Assembly (NCBI GenBank): GCA_046291695.1
Contig: JBKBSO010000004.1
Coordinates: 124,001-188,000, forward strand
Source: PNNG01 sp046291695
GTDB taxonomy: Bacteria > Bacteroidota > Bacteroidia > UBA7662
DNA: 64,000 bases
Direction of reading: 5' to 3'
The position numbers and the translations under genes are program-made. The stretch's first letter is position 1. The number at the start of each line of letters is the position of its first letter. Below the pieces are notes generated by a model that worked only from the letters and a program-made list of their open reading frames with translations, made no database searches and was not told where the DNA came from. Below are positions 1-7,858 of the stretch, one piece after another.

Positions 1-2
1 TG

Positions 3-1382
3 ATCTTGCCATTACGCGTGTGGGATGCGAATCATTTTCATAATTTCCAACAAGGCTATCAGCTCAGTTGGGGCTTTTATCTGGGCTTCCTATTGATCAA
101 TATGGCGCTGGCCTTTTCGGCGACCATTTTATTAAGAGCCCGAATTTTTGTGTGGTACGGTGTATTTCTACTGGCTTCACTGGTTTATACGGCCACCTCC
201 TTTGGCTTTACTTATCAATATTTTACCGGTAGCATCCCGGCAAGCAATGATTATATACGAACTGCTTTTTTAATTTTAATCAGCAGTTCGATGCTCAAAT
301 TTTCTCAACATTTTCTAAAAACAAAGGAAATCAGCCCCAATACACATGTCATTCTCAACATTATCATCATCGTTCAATTGGGCCTATTGGCTTCCTCTTT
401 TGTGTTTTCGACGGTATTACGTGCCAATTTTAACGTGCTTTTTCCTTGGTTTTTAATGTTAATTCTTACCGGATATGTACTCTTATTTATAGCTGCATTT
501 GCTGCCCGAAAACCTTATCGATTACGCGCAAATGCATTTTTATTGGCATTTAGCTTCTCGCTCGCCGGAGGTATCGTACTCATCTTCACCGATTTAAACC
601 TATTGCCTTACAACGGATTTACCATTCATGCCCCTTGGATAGGCAGCGCTTTTGAAATCGTCATTTTTACCGGCATCATGTTTTATGAGTTTAAGCTGGT
701 AGGCGATCAGAAGGTGCGGCTCGAACAGCAAATTGCAGAAGAACAAACGCAACGTTTGAAAGAATTTTTCAGGGGCCAGGAAAAAGAACGGGAACGTATT
801 TCACGAGAATTACACGATAATGTAGCTGGGACATTGGTAGGGGCTCGTTTTTTAATGCCCGCAGCCGAAAAACTAGCCGATTTCCTTCCTGAAAACGCGC
901 TGCTTTCCTATGAGCGTGCGCTCCATACCCTCGACAGAAGCATCAAAGATGTACGCAATCTTTCGCACAACCTGCAACCCCCTACCCTCAGCGAACAATC
1001 TCTTAAATATGAATTGGAACGCTTGATTGCCGACTACAAAACCATGTCGCCAGGCACCAATTACCATTTCACTTACCGCCTCAAAGATGGATTGCTCAGC
1101 AACGATATGGCCATTGCCATTTATCGTGTATGCCAAGAGTGTTTGCTTAATATTTTTAAGCATGCCTACGCCAGTTCGGTGCACATTATGCTAGAAACCG
1201 ACAACAACAACCTTAAAATGTACATTACCGACAATGGGATGGGCTTTGATACGCATAAAGTGGGTGCTGGCATTGGACTACAAAATATAAAATCGCGTTT
1301 GGCCTTTACCAAAAATCTGAAAACCAGAATTGATTCTGCAGCCGATCAAGGTACGCACATCAGCCTTTCATTCGATTTGTAG
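3..1382 (+). CDS. Sensor histidine kinase, 7TM (DISM-like) + HisKA_3, 5' partial
   Basis: The reading frame is open to the left edge, so the N-terminus, probably including a periplasmic sensor domain, is missing. About seven hydrophobic segments fill residues 20-235. A short coiled linker follows, then a NarL/DegS-type dimerisation helix with the H-box ERERISRELHDN (near residue 265) and a HATPase_c domain ending with the N-box region NIFKHA, DNGMGFD and GIGLQNIKSRL. By family this is an inner-membrane kinase that phosphorylates a LuxR-type response regulator; no such partner lies in the window. The organisation resembles 7TMR-DISM kinases, but that name rests on topology only. Confidence 0.85.
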   Translation: MLPLRVWDANHFHNFQQGYQLSWGFYLGFLLINMALAFSATILLRARIFVWYGVFLLASLVYTATSFGFTYQYFTGSIPASNDYIRTAFLILISSSMLKFSQHFLKTKEISPNTHVILNIIIIVQLGLLASSFVFSTVLRANFNVLFPWFLMLILTGYVLLFIAAFAARKPYRLRANAFLLAFSFSLAGGIVLIFTDLNLLPYNGFTIHAPWIGSAFEIVIFTGIMFYEFKLVGDQKVRLEQQIAEEQTQRLKEFFRGQEKERERISRELHDNVAGTLVGARFLMPAAEKLADFLPENALLSYERALHTLDRSIKDVRNLSHNLQPPTLSEQSLKYELERLIADYKTMSPGTNYHFTYRLKDGLLSNDMAIAIYRVCQECLLNIFKHAYASSVHIMLETDNNNLKMYITDNGMGFDTHKVGAGIGLQNIKSRLAFTKNLKTRIDSAADQGTHISLSFDL

Positions 1383-1385
1383 CGG

Positions 1386-1787
1386 TTAAATAAGCTGCTT
1401 CCAGCGCTCATAACCGGCCAACAACAGCACTACTGTGGCCAATAAAGGAATTCCGGTTTCTATCAGCTCATCAGGCCTGTTGTCGAGAAACAAATGAATG
1501 AGAAAAATATTGCTGATCACCGGTAACAACACCATCGCACCAAGAGTCCGCCAGCGCGGAATCAGCAAAAGCAAACCGGCTAACACCTCAAAGCCCCCCA
1601 CCACGCGCGAAAATCCCGATTCGCAAAAAGCAGTCATTACCTGTTGGTATGCCCATGGAATGGTACTCTCCGGGCTAAAAACCTTACACGGACTTAAAAA
1701 ATGTTTATTAATTCCTTTGTAAATAAAAAAAGCCCCTAAAAGAAGGGCAATTAACTGAAGCAGATAAGGAAAGTATTTGCGCATCAT
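1386..1787 (-). CDS. DoxX/MauE-like small membrane protein
   Basis: A protein of about 133 residues with four hydrophobic helices and a central RVVGGFEVLAGLLLLIPR segment, the pattern of DoxX-like integral membrane proteins. The frame can extend upstream to 1829, but the ATG-ATG pair at 1787/1784 begins the first membrane helix directly (MMRKYF) and is preferred. Function in this family is poorly defined; roles in redox or quinone-linked membrane complexes are known for some members. It lies 70 nt downstream of crtZ on the same strand and may be co-transcribed with it. It converges on the upstream kinase with a gap of 3 nt. Confidence 0.7.
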   Translation of the reverse strand: MMRKYFPYLLQLIALLLGAFFIYKGINKHFLSPCKVFSPESTIPWAYQQVMTAFCESGFSRVVGGFEVLAGLLLLIPRWRTLGAMVLLPVISNIFLIHLFLDNRPDELIETGIPLLATVVLLLAGYERWKQLI

Positions 1788-1860
1788 GATCTTATTGGTT
1801 GGCCAAAAATAGCACTTCTTTAGGCTCAATGTGCAAGGCCAATGTCATTTGATCGTAGGC

Positions 1861-2313
1861 CTATAACTTGGATTTTTCCGAATTAAAGTAAGACCAGTTG
1901 AAAAACAGCAAACCATAACTCTCTCCGGGATGCTTATTCACATGCTTGTGGTGCATTTGATGCGCTTTACGTAAAGCTTTTATGTAACGACTACCTGCTT
2001 TTAAGTTCCATTTCATGCGCCGATGTACCAACACATCATGTAAAACAAAATACACACCGCCATAAATAGAAATACCCAATCCTATCCAGAAGCGGTAATC
2101 AAATGCTGACAGGCTGCCAGTAATCAGCAATACGATTCCCAACCCGCCAAAAATTAGGGCGAAAACATCGTTGAGTTCGATGCGTGACTTCGGCCGATGG
2201 TGGCTTTCGTGAATGAACCAAAGCGGACCGTGCATTAAATATTTATGAATAAGTGTGGCCACCACTTCAATTCCTACAAACCCTACAAGTATCCAAATCA
2301 GCGACATCAGCAT
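1861..2313 (-). CDS. crtZ: Beta-carotene hydroxylase (fatty-acid hydroxylase superfamily)
   Basis: This is a membrane-bound di-iron hydroxylase of 150 residues, predicted to add 3- and 3'-hydroxyl groups to beta-carotene to give zeaxanthin. All histidine clusters of the family are present in order: HKYLMH (residues 23-28), HESHH (35-39), HDVLVHRR (about 92-99) and HQMHHKH (about 118-124). Three or four hydrophobic stretches lie between them. The start codon overlaps the stop of the upstream carH-like gene by one base (TAATG), so the two are almost certainly translated together. The substrate would come from the lycopene cyclase module encoded at 7859. Confidence 0.92.
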   Translation of the reverse strand: MLMSLIWILVGFVGIEVVATLIHKYLMHGPLWFIHESHHRPKSRIELNDVFALIFGGLGIVLLITGSLSAFDYRFWIGLGISIYGGVYFVLHDVLVHRRMKWNLKAGSRYIKALRKAHQMHHKHVNKHPGESYGLLFFNWSYFNSEKSKL

Positions 2314-3290
2314 TAGTTCAATTCACTAACAATCCGAATCATCTCGTTAAAATCCTTAATGAGGCGCACATTGGGTGGCAATACCAGCTTATCGTCATGC
2401 AGCACCAACATACCCGACGCCAAAACACTCGTATTCGGGAAATCGCGATACAAATCGTCGAAATATTTTTGTGCACTTACATTAACCATGGGAGAAGTAA
2501 GGGTGGTAAGCATCACATCGGGCTTATAGGTTTTGTGCACCACTTTCAGGTCGATATAAGGCACATTGGCGCCAATATAGATTACCTGATGCCCTCGCGA
2601 TCGAATAACGTAATTGGTAAAAAGCAAACCTAACTCATGAAATTCACCTTCGGGCAAATACAACATGTACCTTTTGGTGTAACTGTCGTATTTTACCGAT
2701 TGCCCATCAATGGCCACAATGAGTTTTTGCCTGATGATATTGGTTATAAAATGTTCGTGTGCTGGATTGATACTCCCTGTTTGCCACATGATTCCAATGG
2801 AACGAAAGAAAGGAAAAATAATTTCCGTCATTCCCTTTTCGATACCCATTTGCAAAAAAATGGTACTCAACAATTTTTCGAATCCGGCCTCGTCCAAATC
2901 GAGCATGGTGAGCGTTAAAGCCTGCGTTTGATTTTCAAAATCTGATTTTTCGCTACCGAGCTTCAGCACCTGCTCCTTAAGAACTTGTTCATCGAAGCCG
3001 GCAATTTCAGATATTTTAAATCCATTTCGGTTCAGGAGCGCAACATTGAGCAACTTGCGCAGATCTTTGTCGTCGTAATACCGAATATTGGTTTCTGTGC
3101 GTTTCGGTTTTACCATATCGTAACGCTGTTCCCATATGCGTATGGTGTGCGCTTTTACACCTGTGAGCGCTTCAATTTCTTTGATAGAAAAGTAATTCAC
3201 TTTTTCCCGTCTGATTAATTCCTGCTGCTGAGCCAACAGCTTGTTAGCACCATCTGTAGAACAGCTTTCTTCGGACTTTGTTTTAGACAT
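2313..3290 (-). CDS. carH: CarH-type MerR regulator with B12-binding photosensor domain
   Basis: The N-terminal MerR helix-turn-helix (residues about 33-100, FSIKEIEALTGVKAHTIRIW) is followed by a helical bundle and a Rossmann cobalamin-binding domain. Two diagnostic motifs are intact: W-x9-E-H (W169, E179, H180 counted from ATG 3290), which caps the adenosyl group in CarH, and E-x-H-x-x-G (H218), which supplies the lower cobalt ligand. By family it represses carotenoid genes in the dark as an adenosylcobalamin-bound tetramer and releases DNA when light breaks the Co-C bond. A TTG at 3299 is in frame, but ATG 3290, five bases after the mpg stop, is the better start. It is translationally coupled to crtZ. 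Confidence 0.88.
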   Translation of the reverse strand: MSKTKSEESCSTDGANKLLAQQQELIRREKVNYFSIKEIEALTGVKAHTIRIWEQRYDMVKPKRTETNIRYYDDKDLRKLLNVALLNRNGFKISEIAGFDEQVLKEQVLKLGSEKSDFENQTQALTLTMLDLDEAGFEKLLSTIFLQMGIEKGMTEIIFPFFRSIGIMWQTGSINPAHEHFITNIIRQKLIVAIDGQSVKYDSYTKRYMLYLPEGEFHELGLLFTNYVIRSRGHQVIYIGANVPYIDLKVVHKTYKPDVMLTTLTSPMVNVSAQKYFDDLYRDFPNTSVLASGMLVLHDDKLVLPPNVRLIKDFNEMIRIVSELN

Positions 3291-3295
3291 TTTTG

Positions 3296-3910
3296 TCAAT
3301 TTTGAAGCGAATACTTTTGAAAAAGCGGCCTGCTTACGCTTTGCTCTCCTCTAATATAAAATCTTCTGGGCAAAAGTGCATCGCTGCCCGCATAGCCTAC
3401 CCCAACACGAGGTCCTGTAACGATATCGCTCACTTGAATTTCGGAATCTTGCAGCCAGATTTTTCCCTGTTGTAATCGACTGCCGTTATGCTCAAGGCTA
3501 ATTCCCATGGACCGGCTCAACTTACCGGGACCGTTGCAGCACAAATCGGGATGCACTACGTTCGATCTTTGCTGCATCAGTTCAAGTCCGGCTATGGGCC
3601 TTAGGGCGCGAATCAATACGGCAGCCGGCTCTGCTTCTTGTCCGGTAACGATATTGAATAAATGATGGATACCATAGCACCTATACACATAAATGGCCGA
3701 TGCTGCCTGGTACATAACGGCATTTCGTAGGGTCATTTTACCACCGAAAGCATGGGAAGCCCGATCTTCGGCTCCCCCATAGGCCTCTGTTTCGGTAATG
3801 ATTCCGGCACAAACGCCTTCGGCAGACTGCACCCATAACTGCATACCCAACAGTTTACGAGCAACCTCGTCTACCTCAGCAGCTGCCAAAAATTGGTAAT
3901 CGGCCTCCAT
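3296..3910 (-). CDS. mpg: DNA-3-methyladenine glycosylase (AAG/MPG family)
   Basis: This is a base-excision repair glycosylase that removes alkylated purines such as 3-methyladenine and hypoxanthine. The 204-residue protein carries the family blocks ITETEAY-GGAEDRASHAFGG, YVYRCYGIHHLFNIV and CNGPGKLSRSMGI. The Glu in the TETEAY block is the general base and the Tyr in YRCYGIHH is the intercalating region. ATG 3910 shares its A with the upstream thioesterase stop (TGATG). An in-frame TTG one codon earlier is less likely. It is followed after 5 nt by carH, so a repair enzyme sits in a light-regulated transcription unit. Confidence 0.92.
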   Translation of the reverse strand: MEADYQFLAAAEVDEVARKLLGMQLWVQSAEGVCAGIITETEAYGGAEDRASHAFGGKMTLRNAVMYQAASAIYVYRCYGIHHLFNIVTGQEAEPAAVLIRALRPIAGLELMQQRSNVVHPDLCCNGPGKLSRSMGISLEHNGSRLQQGKIWLQDSEIQVSDIVTGPRVGVGYAGSDALLPRRFYIRGEQSVSRPLFQKYSLQN

Positions 3911-4329
3911 CAAATAACCGCCATGGTTGAGCTTGCGCGGGCCACCAACAAAGCCTCTGTTCCTTTGATTACATATATTTCGCTTTCACAATAATGTAAC
4001 CGACTGCCGGCTTTCAAAACCCGACCAATGGCTTCTACACGTTCACCCTGACCGGGATGGTAGTACATGATGTGCAGGTTAGAGGTAACTACATTTTTAT
4101 CGAGGGGGCTGCAAGTATAGGCGGCAAAGCCAGCTACAATATCGGCGACCGTAGCAGTAACGCCACCATGTAAAAAACCCAATTGTTGTTTGGCAAAGCC
4201 GGCCAGAGGCATACTTCCTTTCACCAATCCTTCCTCAATTTCGGTAAGCTCAAAGCCGATATGATGCATAAAGTACTGGCCCTTTAATTTTTCATCAATA
4301 CGCGCTCGATGTGCGTTTAAATCATACAT
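3910..4329 (-). CDS. PaaI-like hotdog-fold thioesterase
   Basis: A 139-residue protein with the hotdog thioesterase signature GFLHGGVTATVADIVAGFAA (residues about 51-70), in which the HGG-x-x-x-x-x-D/E arrangement marks the acyl-CoA-binding helix. The C-terminal strands include TSNLHIMYYHPGQG. By family it hydrolyses aromatic or medium-chain acyl-CoA thioesters. The substrate cannot be read from the sequence. It is the first gene of a minus-strand operon whose next members are mpg, carH and crtZ, and its stop overlaps the mpg start. Confidence 0.82.
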   Translation of the reverse strand: MYDLNAHRARIDEKLKGQYFMHHIGFELTEIEEGLVKGSMPLAGFAKQQLGFLHGGVTATVADIVAGFAAYTCSPLDKNVVTSNLHIMYYHPGQGERVEAIGRVLKAGSRLHYCESEIYVIKGTEALLVARASSTMAVI

Positions 4330-4440
4330 GGCACAAAAATCAACATTCTTGTGGAAAGAGTAAACATAAATGCAACATCCTAATCTGTGTGATTTACATA
4401 AAATATACTAATATTGCAGGCGGCAGAACGTTAAAGCTAC

Positions 4441-4977
4441 ATGAAAACACTCAACATCCTGAAAATCGTACTCTTCCTGGTGATTATCGTACTTACTTAT
4501 TTGTTGGTAGAAACCATTGCAGAGCCCATCCGATTCGAAAAAGAAAAAACCGTGCGTTATGCACAGGTTATTGAACGACTAAAAATGGTAAGAACAGCAC
4601 AGCTGGCTTATCGTGAAATGCATGGCGAGTTTGCCGACGACTGGGATCGGCTCGTTGAAAACTCGAAGTATGGAGAATTACGGGTGATCAAGGTAATCGG
4701 TAATCCCGACGATTCGACTGACATTTTAGCTGGTATTCGTTATGACACCATTATGGTAAGCGTGGCAGATTCCTTTTTCAGGAATTACCCCATTGATTCC
4801 TTGCCTTACATTCCGTTTACCAACAAGAAGCAATTCAGCTTACAGGCAGGAAAAATCAATAAGGGCAACGTGCAAATCAACGTCTTTGAAGCGGAAGATA
4901 CGGCTCCATTCGATCCTCGGAAAGTATTGCGTGTAGGTTCGATGACCGATGCTAACCTTTCTGGTAATTGGGAATAA
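4441..4977 (+). CDS. Conserved membrane-anchored protein, unknown function
   Basis: I do not recognise a named domain. The 178-residue protein has one N-terminal hydrophobic helix (residues 7-25) after a short basic start, then a soluble domain with the stretch KMVRTAQLAYREMHGEFADD. That stretch is reminiscent of the first helix of pseudopilins, but there is no prepilin peptidase site. A single-anchor envelope protein facing the periplasm is the safest description. It overlaps the following DUF3822 gene by 29 nt and therefore belongs to the same operon as rsmD and coaD. A -7-like box TAATATTG lies at 4409-4416. Confidence 0.75.
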   Translation: MKTLNILKIVLFLVIIVLTYLLVETIAEPIRFEKEKTVRYAQVIERLKMVRTAQLAYREMHGEFADDWDRLVENSKYGELRVIKVIGNPDDSTDILAGIRYDTIMVSVADSFFRNYPIDSLPYIPFTNKKQFSLQAGKINKGNVQINVFEAEDTAPFDPRKVLRVGSMTDANLSGNWE

Positions 4978-5812
4978 TTTGGAAAACATCAATGTGCATA
5001 CCGTTGCGGCCAAATCGCAACAAGCCGCGGATCAAACATTGGCCATCGTTGTTCAGAACGATGGCTATTGTTTTTGTACGGCAGCAGGAAGTCCTTGGCA
5101 AATAGCCCGCATTTATGCTCGCAGTTTTGCTAACGATTGGGAAGGCTTAAGCCCTTCGGAGTTGTTCAACAAACTTCAGGACACGCATTCCGAACTAAAA
5201 GCAGATTACCGGCAAGTGCATTTAACGGTTCAGTCGACACGCTTTACGCCCGTGCCGGCTTCGGTTTATCGGGACGGTACGGGCACCGATTATTTTGAAT
5301 TGGTTTTTGGGCGGATAGACAATGAACAGCTGCATCGCGACACGGTAGAACGGCTTGATTTGCAGCTTATTTCCGCTTTTCCGATAGGCTTAAGCGGGGC
5401 ATCGGCTATCCATTTCAAACCATTGAAGCTTTACAGTCAGATGGCCGTGATGCTCAACCGTTTTGCCCGAATTGCAAAAAAAGCGGGGAGCGAGATGTAC
5501 CTCGGCATTGAAAATAACCACCTCTTTATAAGTTTATTTAGAGACGGCCAGCCCGAAGCGCTCAACAGCTTCAGCATCTACAAGGCAGAAGACGCCCTAT
5601 ATTTCTGCAGCCTGCTATCCAATGACAAAAGCTGCCGCATTAGGTTGTATGGGAGTGGGCTTTTGTTAATGGAGACCAAGGATTTATTAGCCAAATATTA
5701 CGAAAGTTGCAGCTTGCTCAGCAACGACGATTTGATTGCCTTTGATGCGCAGCTGGCCGCTTTACCTGCCCAGCAGCTGCAAGTGCTATTTGCCTGCCTA
5801 TGCGCATCATAA
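4949..5812 (+). CDS. DUF3822 family protein
   Basis: A 287-residue soluble protein that fits DUF3822, a Bacteroidota family with a predicted actin/hexokinase-like ATPase fold and unknown role. The two halves both contain the repeated pattern of a strand pair followed by helices (LAIVVQNDGYCFCTA near residue 32, MYLGIENNHLFISLF near 185). Members are very often encoded immediately upstream of rsmD and coaD, as here: it overlaps rsmD by 13 nt. The ATG at 4949 lies inside the upstream gene, and the exact start is uncertain by some 10-20 residues. Confidence 0.8.
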   Translation: MLTFLVIGNNLENINVHTVAAKSQQAADQTLAIVVQNDGYCFCTAAGSPWQIARIYARSFANDWEGLSPSELFNKLQDTHSELKADYRQVHLTVQSTRFTPVPASVYRDGTGTDYFELVFGRIDNEQLHRDTVERLDLQLISAFPIGLSGASAIHFKPLKLYSQMAVMLNRFARIAKKAGSEMYLGIENNHLFISLFRDGQPEALNSFSIYKAEDALYFCSLLSNDKSCRIRLYGSGLLLMETKDLLAKYYESCSLLSNDDLIAFDAQLAALPAQQLQVLFACLCAS

Positions 5813-6333
5813 GCGGCAAACACAAAGGCCGCAAACTACAGGCACCGACAAAGCTACCTGTAAGGCCCACTACCGACAGGGCTAAAGAAGCCCTTTTTAA
5901 TTGGCTGGAGCATAGGTATGCTTTAGATGAGCTCGTTTGGCTCGATTTGTTTGCCGGCACGGGGAATATGAGTTTTGAAGCCGCCTCACGTGGATGCCTA
6001 CAGTTAACCGCTGTAGATAAGCATCCTGCCTGCTGTAAATATATACGCGAAACAGCCCAACATCTCGAAATGCCCATTCAGGTCATTCAGGCCGACGTTT
6101 TTCAATGGGTAGAAAAGGGGAGTCTGCAAGCAGATATCATTTTTGCCGATCCTCCCTACGATCATCCTCAACTGCGACAATTGCCTGAAATGGCACAGCA
6201 ATTTAACTTGCTTAACACCAACGGCATCCTCATTTTAGAACATCCATTGCACCTGAAATTCGAACAAGCTGCTGGCTTTATCGAAAGCAGGGCCTACGGT
6301 CAGTCGGTTTTTAGTATTTTTGAATTCAGCTAA
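5800..6333 (+). CDS. rsmD: 16S rRNA (guanine966-N2)-methyltransferase RsmD
   Basis: A SAM-dependent methyltransferase that modifies G966 of 16S rRNA in the small ribosomal subunit. The 177-residue sequence starts with the family's MRIISGKHKGRKL and RPTTDRAKEALFNWL blocks. The SAM motif LDLFAGTGNMSFEAASRG is at residues about 48-65 and the catalytic NPPY-type motif appears as DPPYDHP near residue 110. Length is normal. The gene lies between DUF3822 (overlap) and coaD (5-nt gap), the standard Bacteroidota arrangement. Confidence 0.95.
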   Translation: MRIISGKHKGRKLQAPTKLPVRPTTDRAKEALFNWLEHRYALDELVWLDLFAGTGNMSFEAASRGCLQLTAVDKHPACCKYIRETAQHLEMPIQVIQADVFQWVEKGSLQADIIFADPPYDHPQLRQLPEMAQQFNLLNTNGILILEHPLHLKFEQAAGFIESRAYGQSVFSIFEFS

Positions 6334-6338
6334 ACGTC

Positions 6339-6809
6339 ATGAAGCGTATCGCACTTTTCCCCGGATCCTTTGATCCCATCACCAATGGACATGTGGACAT
6401 CATTCGCAGGGCCATTCCCATTTTTGATGAGGTGGTGATTGGCATCGGGCACAACAGTGCCAAATCATACCTTTTTGAACTGGAACAGCGAAAAAAATGG
6501 ATAGAAGCCGTTTTTAAAAAAGACCCTCAAATTCGGGTTGAGGTATATCAGGGCCTTACGGTTGACTTTTGTTTACAACTGGGTGCATCCTACATCATTC
6601 GTGGCTTGCGCTCTGCACCCGACTTTGAGTACGAAAAAAATATCGCTCAATTTAACAAGGCGCTTCACGGCATCGATACTTTGTTTTTTATCACCGAGCC
6701 TTCCCTTTCGCCCATCAGCTCTACCATTGTGCGCGACATCATTCGAAACCATGGCGATCCTTCGGCCTTTTTACCCAAGGAAATTCGAGTTAAAAAAGCA
6801 AGAAAATAA
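6339..6809 (+). CDS. coaD: Phosphopantetheine adenylyltransferase
   Basis: CoaD catalyses the fourth step of coenzyme A synthesis: ATP plus 4'-phosphopantetheine gives dephospho-CoA and pyrophosphate. The 156-residue protein has the nucleotidyltransferase signature GSFDPITNGHVDI (residues 9-21, with the T-x-G-H catalytic motif), the substrate-binding RGLRSAPDFEYE block and the ISSTIVRD motif near residue 127. It is the last gene of the DUF3822-rsmD-coaD operon and converges on the DUF3820 gene with a gap of 5 nt. Confidence 0.96.
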   Translation: MKRIALFPGSFDPITNGHVDIIRRAIPIFDEVVIGIGHNSAKSYLFELEQRKKWIEAVFKKDPQIRVEVYQGLTVDFCLQLGASYIIRGLRSAPDFEYEKNIAQFNKALHGIDTLFFITEPSLSPISSTIVRDIIRNHGDPSAFLPKEIRVKKARK

Positions 6810-6814
6810 AGCCT

Positions 6815-7042
6815 TCAGATGGCTTTTAGTAAGTATTCGAGCCCGTTGGTTTTAATCACATGAAGCGTTTGGAGCTGCATGCCTAGCTTCCCTTTAGGAA
6901 ATCCATTTCGGGCCATCCACTCCAAGTAGTACACAGGTATATCCTTGAGTTTATAATCTTTGTATTTGCCAAATGGCATCACGGACGAACCCAAACTGAG
7001 CAGCAAGGCAGCATCGGGTGCAGGTAAAGACGTATCAGACAT
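6815..7042 (-). CDS. DUF3820 family small protein
   Basis: A 75-residue protein matching DUF3820, annotated in some genomes as a putative quorum-sensing-regulated virulence factor. The conserved core is MPFGKYKDYKLKDIPVYYLEWM followed by GFPKGKLG and LHVIKTNGLEYLL. Proteins of this family are short and lack a known activity; the fold resembles the exonuclease-associated domain of DnaQ-like proteins. Residues 1-20 are less conserved, so translation could begin at the internal Met just before PFGKYK. Confidence 0.82.
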   Translation of the reverse strand: MSDTSLPAPDAALLLSLGSSVMPFGKYKDYKLKDIPVYYLEWMARNGFPKGKLGMQLQTLHVIKTNGLEYLLKAI

Positions 7043-7096
7043 GCCATGATGTTTTGAACCAATTATTCAATTATTCTGATCGTTAAACAGGCGCCA

Positions 7097-7654
7097 TCAT
7101 TCATTACCCACAACGGAGGTATACGGCATATTGACTTTGGTAAACTCCCATTTTAACCAAAACTGCGTGGGTTCCTCATCAAAACCAATTTCAAAACGTT
7201 CTTGAAGTTCAGTAAGCTTTTCGGGTATAACCTGGAGTTGCAGCACATCCTTCTCGGGTTTACGACTGGCTGTGCCTCCCCAGCTCACCCCCCAGGGATA
7301 ATAACCGCTGTTCCAAATCACCTGCCAGCTATCCTCATTCGGAATGGTCCATAAAGTATAAAAACCAGCCTTGAGTGTATCGGATCCAAAAACCAAGTCA
7401 ATCGGACTCTCAAAACTGGTGGGTTCGTTGGCCCCTGTGCGCCAAACTTCACCATAAGGCACCAAGCCACCGAAAATGGCTCTACCCTTGACTCCCGGGC
7501 TGCAGTACTTCACTTCAATACCACTCATACTTTCCACCACCGTTTCTTTGGGGCTGTGTTTGCGCGTTTCATGCTGTAAACGTCGGAACCAAATGACACT
7601 AGCCACCGTAAGCAGCACCAAAATAAGCACTGCAATTTTAAAGGTTTTACTCAT
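7097..7654 (-). CDS. DUF2911 domain protein, membrane-anchored
   Basis: The protein starts with a basic tip and one hydrophobic helix (residues 6-23), then a DUF2911 domain with the hallmarks VKYCSPGVKGRAIFGGLVPYGEVWRTGANEPT and AGFYTLWTIPNEDSWQVIWN. DUF2911 is common in Bacteroidota as a periplasmic or lipoprotein domain of unknown role. There is no lipobox cysteine, so it is probably held by an uncleaved signal anchor. Upstream on the minus strand is TACATTCG, close to the TAnnTTTG promoter box. Confidence 0.86.
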   Translation of the reverse strand: MSKTFKIAVLILVLLTVASVIWFRRLQHETRKHSPKETVVESMSGIEVKYCSPGVKGRAIFGGLVPYGEVWRTGANEPTSFESPIDLVFGSDTLKAGFYTLWTIPNEDSWQVIWNSGYYPWGVSWGGTASRKPEKDVLQLQVIPEKLTELQERFEIGFDEEPTQFWLKWEFTKVNMPYTSVVGNE

Positions 7655-7858
7655 CGCCTATTATTTATACGAATGTACGGTTTTTTGAGATGCTTGTTGA
7701 AAAAAGCCAGGTTTCAAAAGCGGGCTAAACCCACAGGCATGCTGATATAGAATCGGTAAGTTCAAAATAAACAACTGTTTGAAGCACATTCGACGGAAAC
7801 AACATTTCGCAAACAAGAACCTTTAAGCTACTGAATTGTAATCTTTTGAAACCTTTGC

